This document shows positions 53,540 through 63,534 of a stretch of DNA of 64,000 bases, piece after piece. Below the pieces are notes generated by a model. It made no database searches and was not told where the DNA came from. It was given only the letters and a program-made list of their open reading frames with translations. The translations under genes and the position numbers were made by a program. This DNA is from Thermocatellispora tengchongensis (GTDB taxonomy: Bacteria > Actinomycetota > Actinomycetes > Streptosporangiales > Streptosporangiaceae): NCBI RefSeq assembly GCF_014202315.1, contig NZ_JACHGN010000016.1, positions 124,001 through 188,000 on the forward strand, read 5' to 3'. The stretch's first letter is position 1. Each line of letters starts with the position of its first letter.

Positions 53540-54463
53540 TCAGGGTGTGGTGGTGGCCGGGGCGTCGAAGTAGTGGCCTTGACGGAGGTCGTCGATGAGG
53601 CCGGGATGGACGGGCTTCCAGCCGAGCAGGTCCCTGGTCAGCGTGCTCGAGGACGGGTTGTCGGCCGAGACGTGGCCGCTGAGGAAGCCGAAGTGAGCCT
53701 CGGCCTGCGTCGCCGGGATGCTGACCACGGGCAGGTTCAGCCCGTGGCCGATGGCCTCGGCGATCTCCCGGAAGGGGATCCCCTCGTCGTCGACGCCGTG
53801 CAGCCGCGAACCCGCCGGCGCGGATTCCAGCGCCAGCCGGTACAGGCTTGCCGCGTCGAGCGTGTGCACGGCGGGCCAGCGGTTGGCCCCGTCACCGACG
53901 TAGGCGGCGACGCCCTTCGACCGGGCGAGGGAGATCAGGGCCGGGATGAAGCCGTTGTGGTCAAGCGCGCTGTGCACGGTCGGAGCAAGCCGGACGACGG
54001 ACGAGCGGATGCCGCGTTCGGCGAGTGCGACCACCGCGTTCTCGGCGTCGATCCGCGGCCCTGCGTCGATCACGTCGGCTTCGGTGGCGGCCTCTTGCAG
54101 CCCCGCGAAGGCGAGCAGCATGGTTCCCGACGTGGTCACCAGAGGCTTGCCGGTGCCGGCGAGCGCGTCCCCGAGCGCCTCGATGGCGCGCAGATCCGCC
54201 GCGACCGCGCCGTCGAAGTCGCCGGCGAACATGGCGTCGTGCTTGAAGGCCAGGTGGATGACGCCGTCGGCCGCGGCGGCGGCTGCGGCGAGGCTGTCGA
54301 GATCGTCGAGGTCGCCTCGGTGCACCTGGGCACCGGCAGCCGTCAACGCGGCGGCGGACTTGTCCGAGCGGGCCAGGCCGACGACCTGGTGTCCCGCTGC
54401 GAGGAGTTCGGGGACGACGGCCGAGCCGACGTGTCCGGAGGCTCCGGTGACGAATACGCGCAT
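53540..54463 (-). CDS. atypical SDR / NAD-dependent epimerase-like oxidoreductase
   Basis: 307 residues. TGASGHVGSAVVPELLAAGH is the Rossmann cofactor motif (TGxxGxxG). The classical YxxxK is not obvious, as in many atypical members; the substrate side shows RWPAVHTLDAASLYRLALES. Its promoter region carries three copies of a repeat shared with the TetR gene at 54601, which is divergent and presumably represses both. Confidence 0.88.
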   Translation of the reverse strand: MRVFVTGASGHVGSAVVPELLAAGHQVVGLARSDKSAAALTAAGAQVHRGDLDDLDSLAAAAAAADGVIHLAFKHDAMFAGDFDGAVAADLRAIEALGDALAGTGKPLVTTSGTMLLAFAGLQEAATEADVIDAGPRIDAENAVVALAERGIRSSVVRLAPTVHSALDHNGFIPALISLARSKGVAAYVGDGANRWPAVHTLDAASLYRLALESAPAGSRLHGVDDEGIPFREIAEAIGHGLNLPVVSIPATQAEAHFGFLSGHVSADNPSSSTLTRDLLGWKPVHPGLIDDLRQGHYFDAPATTTP

Positions 54464-54509
54464 GGTGTGTGCCTTCCTGCTGCGGGCTCCCCACCGGGGG
54501 CAGGGCCCC

Positions 54510-54584
54510 GATGTCAGTTCGTGACATCACCATAGCACCGATGTCAGCCCCTGTCATCACTATGATGTCAGCTTATGTCATCAG
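54510..54584. promoter_or_regulatory. three operator copies between SDR and TetR genes
   Basis: GATGTCAG-N4-TGWCATCA occurs at 54510, 54540 and 54564. The first is a true palindrome around TTCG (TGTCAG/TGACA arms); the other two read TGTCA twice in direct orientation on either side. Start-to-start distances of 30 and 24 bases suggest cooperative binding by the divergent TetR protein. Confidence 0.7.
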
Positions 54585-54600
54585 CGTGTAGGATCGGAGC

Positions 54601-55200
54601 ATGGGCCGATGGAAACCCGACGCACGAGGCCGCCTGGAGAAGGCGGCGCTGGAGCTCTACAACCACCAGGGCTTCGACGCCACCACCGTCGCGGAGATCG
54701 CCGCCCGCGCCGGGCTCACCGAACGGACGTTCTACCGGCATTTCGCCGACAAACGGGAAGTTCTCTTCCCGGGCGACAACCCCCTCCCCGACACTCTCGC
54801 GAAGGCCGCGGCCACCGCCCCCGGCGCTCTCGCGCCGCTGGAGGTCGTCAACCACGCCCTGATCGAAGCCGCTCCCGTCTTCGAAGAACGCGCAGACCTG
54901 GTACGGCAACGCCAGGCCGTCATTGCCGCCAACCCCGAACTCCAGGAACGCGAACTGGCCAAACTCGCCGCACTCGCCTCCACGCTCGCCCGCGCGTTGC
55001 GCGAACGCGGTCTGGAAACCACCACCGCAGCACTCGCCGCGGAAATCGGGCTCGCCGCGTTCAAGATCGCCTGCGAACGCTGGGTCACCGACCGCGACGG
55101 ACACACCCTCGCCCAGTACATTCAGGAAACCCTGGACACCGCCAGGCACCTCACCGCGCGCGACGACGTGCGCTGCACGGGCCAGGAGGAAGTGGCATGA
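54601..55200 (+). CDS. TetR-family regulator
   Basis: 199 residues from ATG 54601. TVAEIAARAGLTERTFYRHFADK is the recognition helix region (given in parts of 20); the ligand domain spans about 75-195. It resembles short TetR proteins with a C-terminal TetR_C domain seen next to SDR genes. It reads away from the SDR gene across the operator array, so it probably represses both. Confidence 0.9.
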   Translation: MGRWKPDARGRLEKAALELYNHQGFDATTVAEIAARAGLTERTFYRHFADKREVLFPGDNPLPDTLAKAAATAPGALAPLEVVNHALIEAAPVFEERADLVRQRQAVIAANPELQERELAKLAALASTLARALRERGLETTTAALAAEIGLAAFKIACERWVTDRDGHTLAQYIQETLDTARHLTARDDVRCTGQEEVA

Positions 55201-55330
55201 ATGCGGTCGTGCGGGCTGGTGAGGTGTTTCATAAACGAGCACCGATGAAACGCGGCTTCCGGCCGGGCACGTCCAGGGCGAACCCTGTTTCATGAGCCGG
55301 TGCGAACGGGTGGCCGTCTGAAACGGTCTC

Positions 55331-55872
55331 ATGGAACACTTCCGGGTGCACGACGACGACTTCCTCCGCGTGGAGGCCCACGCCTGCCCGATGACCTCCT
55401 GCGCCGCCCCGGCCGGCTCTCCCTGGCGGACCGGTGAGGGCAAGGTCGCCGTCCGGTGCCACACCGCCCGCTTCCGGCTCGTGCCCGCGTTCGCCAAGGC
55501 GCTCAACGTCCCGGCCCCGGCCATCCGCGAGCCGGGCACACCATGGATCGAACTGCCCCGCCCGGTCGCGGCCGACGCCGGACCGTGCGGGCACGCGCGG
55601 ATCGGCCGCGCCCGCGCCTCCACCGTCCGCCGGTCCCTGGACACCCGGCTCGACAATCCGCCCGCGTCCGCGGCAAGGCCATCGTCGGCGCCGCCGTCAC
55701 CGGCGAGCACATGCTGCCCATGGCCCTGTACCTGCGCGACCAGGACCTCGGCGTGCGGGACATCGCCGCCCGGCTCGTCATCACCAGCGGCAAGAAGAAG
55801 GGCCGTCACCCCTCGGCCGCGACCGTCCTGCGCATGCTGCGCGACCACGACCAGCAGACCGCCGCGAACTGA
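55331..55872 (+). pseudogene. serine recombinase with its catalytic core deleted
   Basis: The start MEHFRVHDDDFLRVEAHACP and CRTG-like GSPWRTGEGKVAVRCHTARF belong to the N-terminal zinc-finger-like extension of an actinomycete invertase family; RIGRARASTVRRSLDTRLD begins the resolvase domain. The text then jumps, with a frame change near 55665, to SARVRGKAIVGAAVTGEHM and VRDIAARLVITSGKKKGRHP, ending MLRDHDQQTAAN. About 130-150 residues, including most of the catalytic core, are gone. The fragment at 31343-31564 comes from the same kind of protein and covers just this missing part. Confidence 0.75.
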
Positions 55873-55918
55873 CCGCCCCGGGCCCCGTCAAGGCCCTGGG
55901 ACGGCCGGACGTGAGATG

Positions 55919-56173
55919 TCAGCTCCCCATACGCTCCAGCTCGTCCAAGGCATGACGGGCGACAGCGGCGGTCTCCGGATCGACCGAGACCTCTGCGGAC
56001 GTGTCCTTGATCAGCGGCACGAACCCCGAAGCCTCCGCGATCCGGTTCAGGCAGGAGATCGCCTCCCGCGCCTCGGCCGGTGCGGCACCCGGATCGCCGG
56101 CCAGTTCCTGGAAGGAGAAAGCCCGGCCGGGCGAATCGCCGGCCGCGACCTGGTCGTGGACCTGGCGCACCAC
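55919..56173 (-). CDS. possible small protein of unknown function
   Basis: 84 residues from GTG 56173 (an upstream GTG at 56176 is possible). FSFQELAGDPGAAPAEAREA and AEASGFVPLIKDTSAEVSVD look more protein-like than the shadows around them, with a helical C-terminus (VARHALDELERMGS). I recognise no domain. It lies in a zone of recombinase debris and could itself be a fragment. Confidence 0.35.
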   Translation of the reverse strand: MVRQVHDQVAAGDSPGRAFSFQELAGDPGAAPAEAREAISCLNRIAEASGFVPLIKDTSAEVSVDPETAAVARHALDELERMGS

Positions 56174-56204
56174 GACGCGGCTGGTGACACGTCCGTTTAT
56201 GGCA

Positions 56205-56465
56205 CCCGTACCCGCGTGCCGAATACCTGTTCAAGACCGCCTCCGCATGGCTCGACCCGCACCGCCAAGGGTGGACCCTGCATCAGCTGCGTCATTCAGC
56301 GCTCCAGCACCTCGCGCAAGCCGGACGCACCGCGCCCGAGCTCCAGGCCAGGAGCCGCCACCAGCACCTGGCCGGCCTCGACCGCTTCGTACCGTCTCGG
56401 CGAAGAGACCTCCGCCCGCCTCACCGCCGACGCCGACCTCATCCAGCGGTGCCGCCCCCGCCGAC
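56205..56465 (+). pseudogene. C-terminal fragment of a tyrosine-recombinase/integrase
   Basis: AEYLFKTASAWLDPHRQGWT and LHQLRHSALQHLAQAGRT contain the H-x-x-R box; SRHQHLAGL matches the second His region, and after a frameshift YRLGEETSARLTADAD completes the tail in the frame used from about 56390. No N-terminal domain is left. It is immobile debris. Confidence 0.6.
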
Positions 56466-56839
56466 CGCACCGCACCATGCCCTGGCGGCCGACCGCTCAT
56501 CAGGCCGGCACCACGCAACGCGTCCCGGATGCGCTCGGCATCGCGATCGCGCTCGCTCCACAGAGGCCGCCGTCCTTGGCCGTGGCCGAACCTCGGCTCG
56601 TCATCGCCCGTGATCCCCGCCGTGGACGCCTCGCCACTGCCGTCCAGGCTCTTTGTATCGCCGCAGGTCAGGCACATCCGGCCGGCAGCCCGGCTACGGC
56701 GGCGGCTTGCGCTTTACCGCTATGGCTCAGGCTTTTGGTGCCCGCGAGCGGATGGTCACCTGGCCGCGTACGCCTCTGGCCTCTGCTCGTGCTGGGGAAG
56801 GTCGTCACAGGGAGGCCGGCTGAGCCGGGAGGCGTCACC
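56466..56839. other. 374 bases with no recognisable gene
   Basis: Open frames on both strands lack family similarity and ribosome sites. Probably degenerate sequence between integrase debris and the next promoter. Confidence 0.45.
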
Positions 56840-56883
56840 AGAATCTACACGGTGGCGATAAAAATCGACATCGTGTAGATTCT
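56840..56883 (+). promoter_or_regulatory. operator-like inverted repeat upstream of an SDR-TetR operon
   Basis: AGAATCTACAC (56840-56850) and GTGTAGATTCT (56873-56883) are perfect inverted arms separated by 22 bases; the spacer is AT-rich and holds an inner CGAT/ATCG pair. It stands 56 bases before the SDR start. It may bind the TetR protein encoded in the same operon. Confidence 0.65.
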
Positions 56884-56938
56884 GAGCCGAGAGGGCAGCG
56901 CGGTCCAGCCCCTTTTTCGAGTCCTCCCTGGAGGAGCA

Positions 56939-57787
56939 GTGCAGAAGCAGAAGTGGCTCATCACCGGCGTCAGTACGGGCCTCGGGCGCGCCTTCGCCCA
57001 GGCCGCCTTGGCCGCCGGGCACACCGTCGTTGGAACGGTCCGCTCGGAGGAGGACCTGCGGGCCTTCGAAGGGCTCGCCCCCGGGTACGCTCATGGCCGC
57101 ATCCTGGATGTGACCGACGACGACGCCGTCTGGAGTGTGGTCGCGGAGGCAGAGCAGAGCGCCGGCCCTTTGGACGTCGTCGTCGCCAACGCCGGTTACG
57201 GCGTGGAGGGCATCTTCGAGGAAACCCCGCTGGCCGAGGTGCGGCGGCAGTTCGAGGTCAACGTGTTCGGGACGGTGGCCACCCTGCAGGCGGCACTCCC
57301 CCACATGCGCCGGCGCCGCCGCGGGCACCTGATGGCCGTCACCTCCATGGGCGGGCTCATGGCCGTGCCCGGCATGTCGGCCTACTGCGGTAGCAAGTTC
57401 GCCCTGGAAGGCATCCTCGAGGCACTGGGCAAGGAGGTCGCGCAGTTCGGGATCCACGTGACGGCGATCGAGCCCGGCTCCTTCCGCACCGACTGGGCCG
57501 GACGGTCCATGACCCGCGCGGCGCGGTTCATCGACGACTACGACGAGCTGTTCGTTCCCATCCGTGAAGCGCGGCAGAAGGCAAGCGGGAACCAGTTGGG
57601 CGATCCGGCCAAGGCCGGGGAGGCCGTCGTGCACATCGCGTCGGTCGAGCGGCCGCCGGCCCATCTCGTCCTGGGTTCGGACGCGCTGCGACTGGTCACC
57701 GCCGCGCGCGCGGCCGTGGACGAGGACATCCGCGCGTGGGAGGCGCTGTCCCGTACGACCGACTTCGCCGAGGGGGCTCACCTCTGA
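56939..57787 (+). CDS. short-chain dehydrogenase/reductase in an SDR-TetR operon
   Basis: 282 residues from GTG 56939 (GGAGGAG 3-4 bases upstream). WLITGVSTGLGRAFAQAAL is the cofactor site, NAG is in VVVANAGYGVEG, catalytic Ser in VTSMGGLMAVP and YxxxK as YCGSKFALEG. The GVSTGLG form and length of about 280 match the oxidoreductase subgroup that prefers NADPH. Its stop codon overlaps the TetR start by one base. Confidence 0.92.
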   Translation: MQKQKWLITGVSTGLGRAFAQAALAAGHTVVGTVRSEEDLRAFEGLAPGYAHGRILDVTDDDAVWSVVAEAEQSAGPLDVVVANAGYGVEGIFEETPLAEVRRQFEVNVFGTVATLQAALPHMRRRRRGHLMAVTSMGGLMAVPGMSAYCGSKFALEGILEALGKEVAQFGIHVTAIEPGSFRTDWAGRSMTRAARFIDDYDELFVPIREARQKASGNQLGDPAKAGEAVVHIASVERPPAHLVLGSDALRLVTAARAAVDEDIRAWEALSRTTDFAEGAHL

Positions 57788-58401
57788 TGCCCGGCCACCC
57801 CCCGGCGCGGAGCCGGCGCGCCGCCGAACGCAAGGGCGATGTCCGGGAGCGGGCCATCTTGGACACCTGCGAAGCCCTGCTGGCGCAGAAGGGCTACGAC
57901 GCCATGACCGTCGGCGACATCGCCCAGGGCGCCGGCATCACACGCGGCGCCCTGTACTTCTACTTCGGCTCCAAGCAGGAAGTGGTCGCGGCGCTCGTGG
58001 CGCGGACCGTCGAGCACCTGTGGGAGCGGTCCAGGGTCACCGCGCAGACCGAGGAGCCGCGCCAGGCCATCGCGGCGGCGATGCGGCGCACGGTCGAGCT
58101 GTGGAATGAGCACGGTCCGGTCTTCCGCACGGCGATCGACCTGTCGCTGACCGTGCCGGAGATCGGCGAGCTGTGGAGCCGTACGGCCGAGTTGTTCATC
58201 GAGGCCATCACCGCTGTCTTGGAACGAGCCGGCGTTCAGGCCGGCACCGGACCGGATCAGGCGTCGGCGATGGCGGGCGCCCTGTGCTGGATGATCGAGC
58301 GGACCTTCTACCACGCCTCGCAAGAGTCCCGGGAGAAGTTGCAGAAGGCATCTTCGACCTGCGAGCACATCTGGCTGATCAGTGCCGGCCTGACCGCCTG
58401 A
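57787..58401 (+). CDS. TetR-family regulator, EthR-like
   Basis: 204 residues from ATG 57787, which shares its A with the preceding TGA. Helix-turn-helix TVGDIAQGAGITRGALYFYF; the ligand domain has CWMIERTFYHASQES, as in EthR-like members that bind hydrophobic ligands. Coupled to the SDR gene, it likely represses its own operon through the repeat at 56840. Confidence 0.9.
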   Translation: MPGHPPARSRRAAERKGDVRERAILDTCEALLAQKGYDAMTVGDIAQGAGITRGALYFYFGSKQEVVAALVARTVEHLWERSRVTAQTEEPRQAIAAAMRRTVELWNEHGPVFRTAIDLSLTVPEIGELWSRTAELFIEAITAVLERAGVQAGTGPDQASAMAGALCWMIERTFYHASQESREKLQKASSTCEHIWLISAGLTA

Positions 58402-58771
58402 CGCATCCGGCATGGACGATGAAGCTCAAGAACCGGACCTTGCGTCCCAGCTGATCGTCATGAGCCGGGTGCGCAAGGGCCGGGCCGGGGCCGGCACGGT
58501 GGACACGGTTCCGGGCGGGTCGTGGGCGAGTCCCGGCCGTGTTCGCAGGAAAGCGAAGCGGGACGCTGACCGGGCGCTGACCGGTTTGCGGTCTGCTCGT
58601 TCCAGCGTGAGCATGTGCAGCACGATGAACATGGCGGTGGCGTCTTGCCGGTGCGGGAGGCGGGGCGGGCGGTGGGTGGGGTGGCGCCGTGGTGGCGTTC
58701 CCGTCCTTGGCATGTGGGGGTGCCGTTGACCAACGTGGCTCCAGCCGCCATTTAGGCCCTGAACTGGGAAA
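58402..58771. other. 370-base gap without a recognisable gene
   Basis: No coding pattern on either strand; T/G-rich runs near 58670-58730. Probably intergenic or eroded sequence next to the resolvase fragment. Confidence 0.5.
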
Positions 58772-59202
58772 TCAGCTTCCCGCTTCCAGCTCGGCTCGCC
58801 TCGCTGGCTGTTCGACGGCAAAGTGGCCTGTCGCAAGTTCGGGGACGTACTTGTAGATGGTCGAGCGGCTGACGCCGAGCAGGCGGGCGATGGAGGAGAC
58901 GGTGTTCTCCGGCCGGGTGAGCAGGTCGCGGGCGTGACGGATCTGCTCGGCCGTCATGGCCGGCGGACGGCCCAGGCGCTGACCGCGGGCGCGGGCGGCG
59001 GCCAGGCCCTCGTGGGCGCCTTCCACGATGAGCTCGCGGATGAACTCGGCGAGCGCGGCGGAGACGTGGAAGACGAGCCGGCCGCCGGGGGTGGTGGTGT
59101 CGAGCGCCTCGTGCAGGGAACGGAAGCCGATGCCGCGCTTGCGCAACCCCGCCACGATCGAGATGAGGTCTTGCAGAGAGCGGCCCAGCCGGGTCGAGCA
59201 GG
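58772..59202 (-). pseudogene. C-terminal part of a Tn3-type resolvase/invertase
   Basis: RLGRSLQDLISIVAGLRKRG, IGFRSLHEALDTTTPGGRL, then the linker helix FIRELIVEGAHEGLAAARAR and a Hin-type helix-turn-helix (TVSSIARLLGVSRSTIYKYV). The first about 65 residues with the catalytic serine are missing; at about 59202 the frame runs into a different gene. A product from GTG/ATG 59155 could still bind DNA but not recombine it. Confidence 0.8.
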
Positions 59203-59375
59203 CCGCACAGCAGCGGTTCGCTGTCGAAGCGGGGCAGGCACAGCCACGGGATCGAGCCGTCCAGGCCGACCAGCGCCGTGGTCGCGCCGTCCCCGATGAG
59301 GCCGAGATCCTCCAGCGGCAGGTAGCCCTCCCGCCTGCGGACCGGGCGGAACGATGGATCGGGATCTAGCTTGCC
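59203..59375 (-). pseudogene. N-terminal fragment of a GH15-family (glucoamylase/trehalase-like) gene
   Basis: FRPVRRREGYLPLEDLGLIG, DGATTALVGLDGSIPWLCLP and RFDSEPLLCGLLD follow the start of GH15 glycoside hydrolases (YxPIxDYGxIGDxRTxALVxxDGSIDWLC). It is fused at its 3' side to the resolvase fragment at a shared CTGCTCGACCCGG stretch. The catalytic (alpha/alpha)6 barrel is absent. Confidence 0.6.
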
Positions 59376-61457
<2,082 letters not shown>

Positions 61458-61703
61458 GCGCCCAGGGGGTTGAGACGCAGCCGACCAGTGTCAACGCGAA
61501 GGCGTGAGCGCATCGCGCCGCGGGACCGGTGGTTCCGGATGGTCCGGTTCACCGTCAGGAGGGACCGGCCACCGGACGCCGGGCGGTCGCCGGCGCGCCG
61601 GGCCTGCTGCAGCGGACCGGTGCGCCCGCCTGAGCCCACCGATCGCACTGGGCTCTTCTTCCGCGAACGGGCCGAGCGGGGGCGCGCCGGCCGTCACCTG
61701 CTG

Positions 61704-62327
61704 TCACGCCGCGGGTGAGGGCGGCATGACGATGTGGAGCAGTCGTCGAATTCTGTCAAGGTCGACGTCGGTCGCCAGCCGGGTCTCCTCTGGCATCTCC
61801 TCCACTAGAGGTTCGAGTCCGAACAGCAGGCGCGGGAGCGTCGGGTGGATGACGAGGCCGATCAGTTCGTCCGCCACGACCTCGGCCTTGTCAGGCGCGA
61901 GCCCCAGGGCGGTCACCAGATGTGCGGCCAGATCGCGGGCCGTGATCCCGAACAGGACGTCGTGAAGGCCCGCCGCCAGATCCGGTAGCCGGTCGGCCTC
62001 GGCGATGCCGAGGCGGAGCATCCTGGCGACCGAGGACCACCGCAACAACTGGACGAAACGCCCGCAATACCGCACGACCGCTTCCGACGGTTGCGCGGAG
62101 TACTCGGCAGGTGTGCGCATCCGGGCACCGAACAGGACGCGGATGCGCTCGACGACCGCGAGGAACAGCGCGTCCTTGGTCGGGAAATGCGCATACAGGG
62201 AACGCTTCGACGTCTCCGCGCGCGCGGCGATCGCGTCCATGGAGGTCCGCTCGAAGCCGTCCTCCAGGAACGCGAGCTTCGCCGTGTCGAGGATGTGCTC
62301 GCGCAACTCTTGCCCGCGTCGGGCCAT
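61704..62327 (-). CDS. TetR-family regulator divergent from an NmrA-like gene
   Basis: 207 residues from ATG 62327; the frame is open to 62396 but that part overlaps the promoter. Helix-turn-helix AIAARAETSKRSLYAHFPTK. The ligand domain (about 75-205) is TetR_C-like. The intergenic 71 bases hold an inverted repeat suited to a TetR dimer, so it likely controls itself and the NmrA-like gene. Confidence 0.9.
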   Translation of the reverse strand: MARRGQELREHILDTAKLAFLEDGFERTSMDAIAARAETSKRSLYAHFPTKDALFLAVVERIRVLFGARMRTPAEYSAQPSEAVVRYCGRFVQLLRWSSVARMLRLGIAEADRLPDLAAGLHDVLFGITARDLAAHLVTALGLAPDKAEVVADELIGLVIHPTLPRLLFGLEPLVEEMPEETRLATDVDLDRIRRLLHIVMPPSPAA

Positions 62328-62339
62328 GGCACTCACCTT

Positions 62340-62368
62340 AAAGTATACGGTACAGTCGAGTTTACTTT
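62340..62368. promoter_or_regulatory. TetR-type operator with 9-base arms
   Basis: AAAGTATAC (62340-62348) and GTTTACTTT (62360-62368) are inverted with one mismatch, 11 bases apart, in an AT-rich block that contrasts with the surrounding DNA. The start codons of both divergent genes lie within 35 bases. Confidence 0.7.
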
Positions 62369-62398
62369 GGTCCACGTGCTGATCGGAGCCCATCATCC

Positions 62399-63274
62399 AT
62401 GATTGTGATCACCGCCCCGACCGGGCAAATCGGCAGCAAGCTCGTCGCCTCGCTGCTCCAGCGGAGCGAGCCGGTCCGCCTCATCACCCGGGACCCCCGC
62501 AAGCTGCCCGCCGAGGTACGGGAGCGAGCCGAGATCGTCGTCGGATCGCACCGCGATCGCGACGTCCTGGACCACGCGCTCCAAGGCGCCGACGCGCTGT
62601 TCTGGCTCATGCCGGCGGCCGCGACCGCGAGCAGCCCGTACGAAGCGTACGTCACCGCCTCCGTCCCAGGCGCAGACGCGGTCGTGCGCCACGCGGTGCC
62701 GCGCGTCGTGATCATCTCCGCGCTCGGGCGCGGATCGCAGATCTATGCCGGCCACGTCTCCGCATCGCACGCGATGGAGGACCTCTTCCGCAGCACCGGC
62801 GCGCACGTGCGCGCTCTGGCTCTGCCCACCTTCATGGAGAACATCCTCCGGCAGACAGCCGCAATCAAGAACGGCGTCATCTCAGGCACCCTCCCAGCCG
62901 ATCTCACGATGCCGTGGATCGCGACGAAGGACATCGCGGCGCTCGCCGCCGAATACCTTCTCGACCACACCTGGACCGGGCAGGACACGGTCGAGGTCCT
63001 CGGCGGTGAGGACCTCTCCTACCACGACATCGCCGAAATCCTGACCGACGTACTCGGCACTCCCGTCCGGTACCAGCCCGGAGACCGCGCTGCGGTCAAA
63101 CAGTTCCTCATCAGCCGTGGCTTCTCCGAGGCGATGGCCCAGTCCATGATGGACATGGACCTCGCCGGCGAACGCGGCATCAACAACGCCACGCCGCGCA
63201 CCGCCGCGCACACCACCCCCACCACCTTCCGCGAGTTCGCCGAAGAAACCATCAAGCCGGCGATGGCCAAATGA
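62399..63274 (+). CDS. NmrA-like NAD(P)-binding oxidoreductase
   Basis: 291 residues from ATG 62399. MIVITAPTGQIGSKLVASLL is the Rossmann motif (TGxxG as TAPTGQIG). SALGRGSQIYAGHVSASHAM and RALALPTFMENILRQTAAIK, then MPWIATKDIAALAAEYL, follow NmrA/quinone-reductase 2-like (QorB-type) proteins. Likely reduces quinones or acts as a redox sensor. After it, 260 bases to the next start include a short phrase (PVHDPAFDLVLNRHG) that may be a gene remnant. Confidence 0.9.
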   Translation: MIVITAPTGQIGSKLVASLLQRSEPVRLITRDPRKLPAEVRERAEIVVGSHRDRDVLDHALQGADALFWLMPAAATASSPYEAYVTASVPGADAVVRHAVPRVVIISALGRGSQIYAGHVSASHAMEDLFRSTGAHVRALALPTFMENILRQTAAIKNGVISGTLPADLTMPWIATKDIAALAAEYLLDHTWTGQDTVEVLGGEDLSYHDIAEILTDVLGTPVRYQPGDRAAVKQFLISRGFSEAMAQSMMDMDLAGERGINNATPRTAAHTTPTTFREFAEETIKPAMAK

Positions 63275-63534
63275 TCGAGGCGAGATCCTGCACTCGCTCG
63301 CTCCGCTGCCCACGCGTACGGCCGCGACGGAGGCGTAGCCGCCCAACATCCCCGTGCACGACCCGGCCTTCGACCTCGTGCTCAACAGGCACGGCGCATT
63401 GGACGCGGCCGAGGCGGCCCGCGTTCCCGCGCCGAACGGCCGGCCACGCCACTGACGCACACCCACACCCACCGGCGCGCCGCCCGGCCGGCGTTTACAG
63501 CACCTTTCGATCACTCCTGCTCTAATCCCATCCC

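Noticed and set aside
61811-61821. GGTTCGAGTCC, which resembles a tRNA T-arm
   Set aside because: It lies in frame within the TetR gene and no acceptor, D-arm or anticodon stem can be folded around it.
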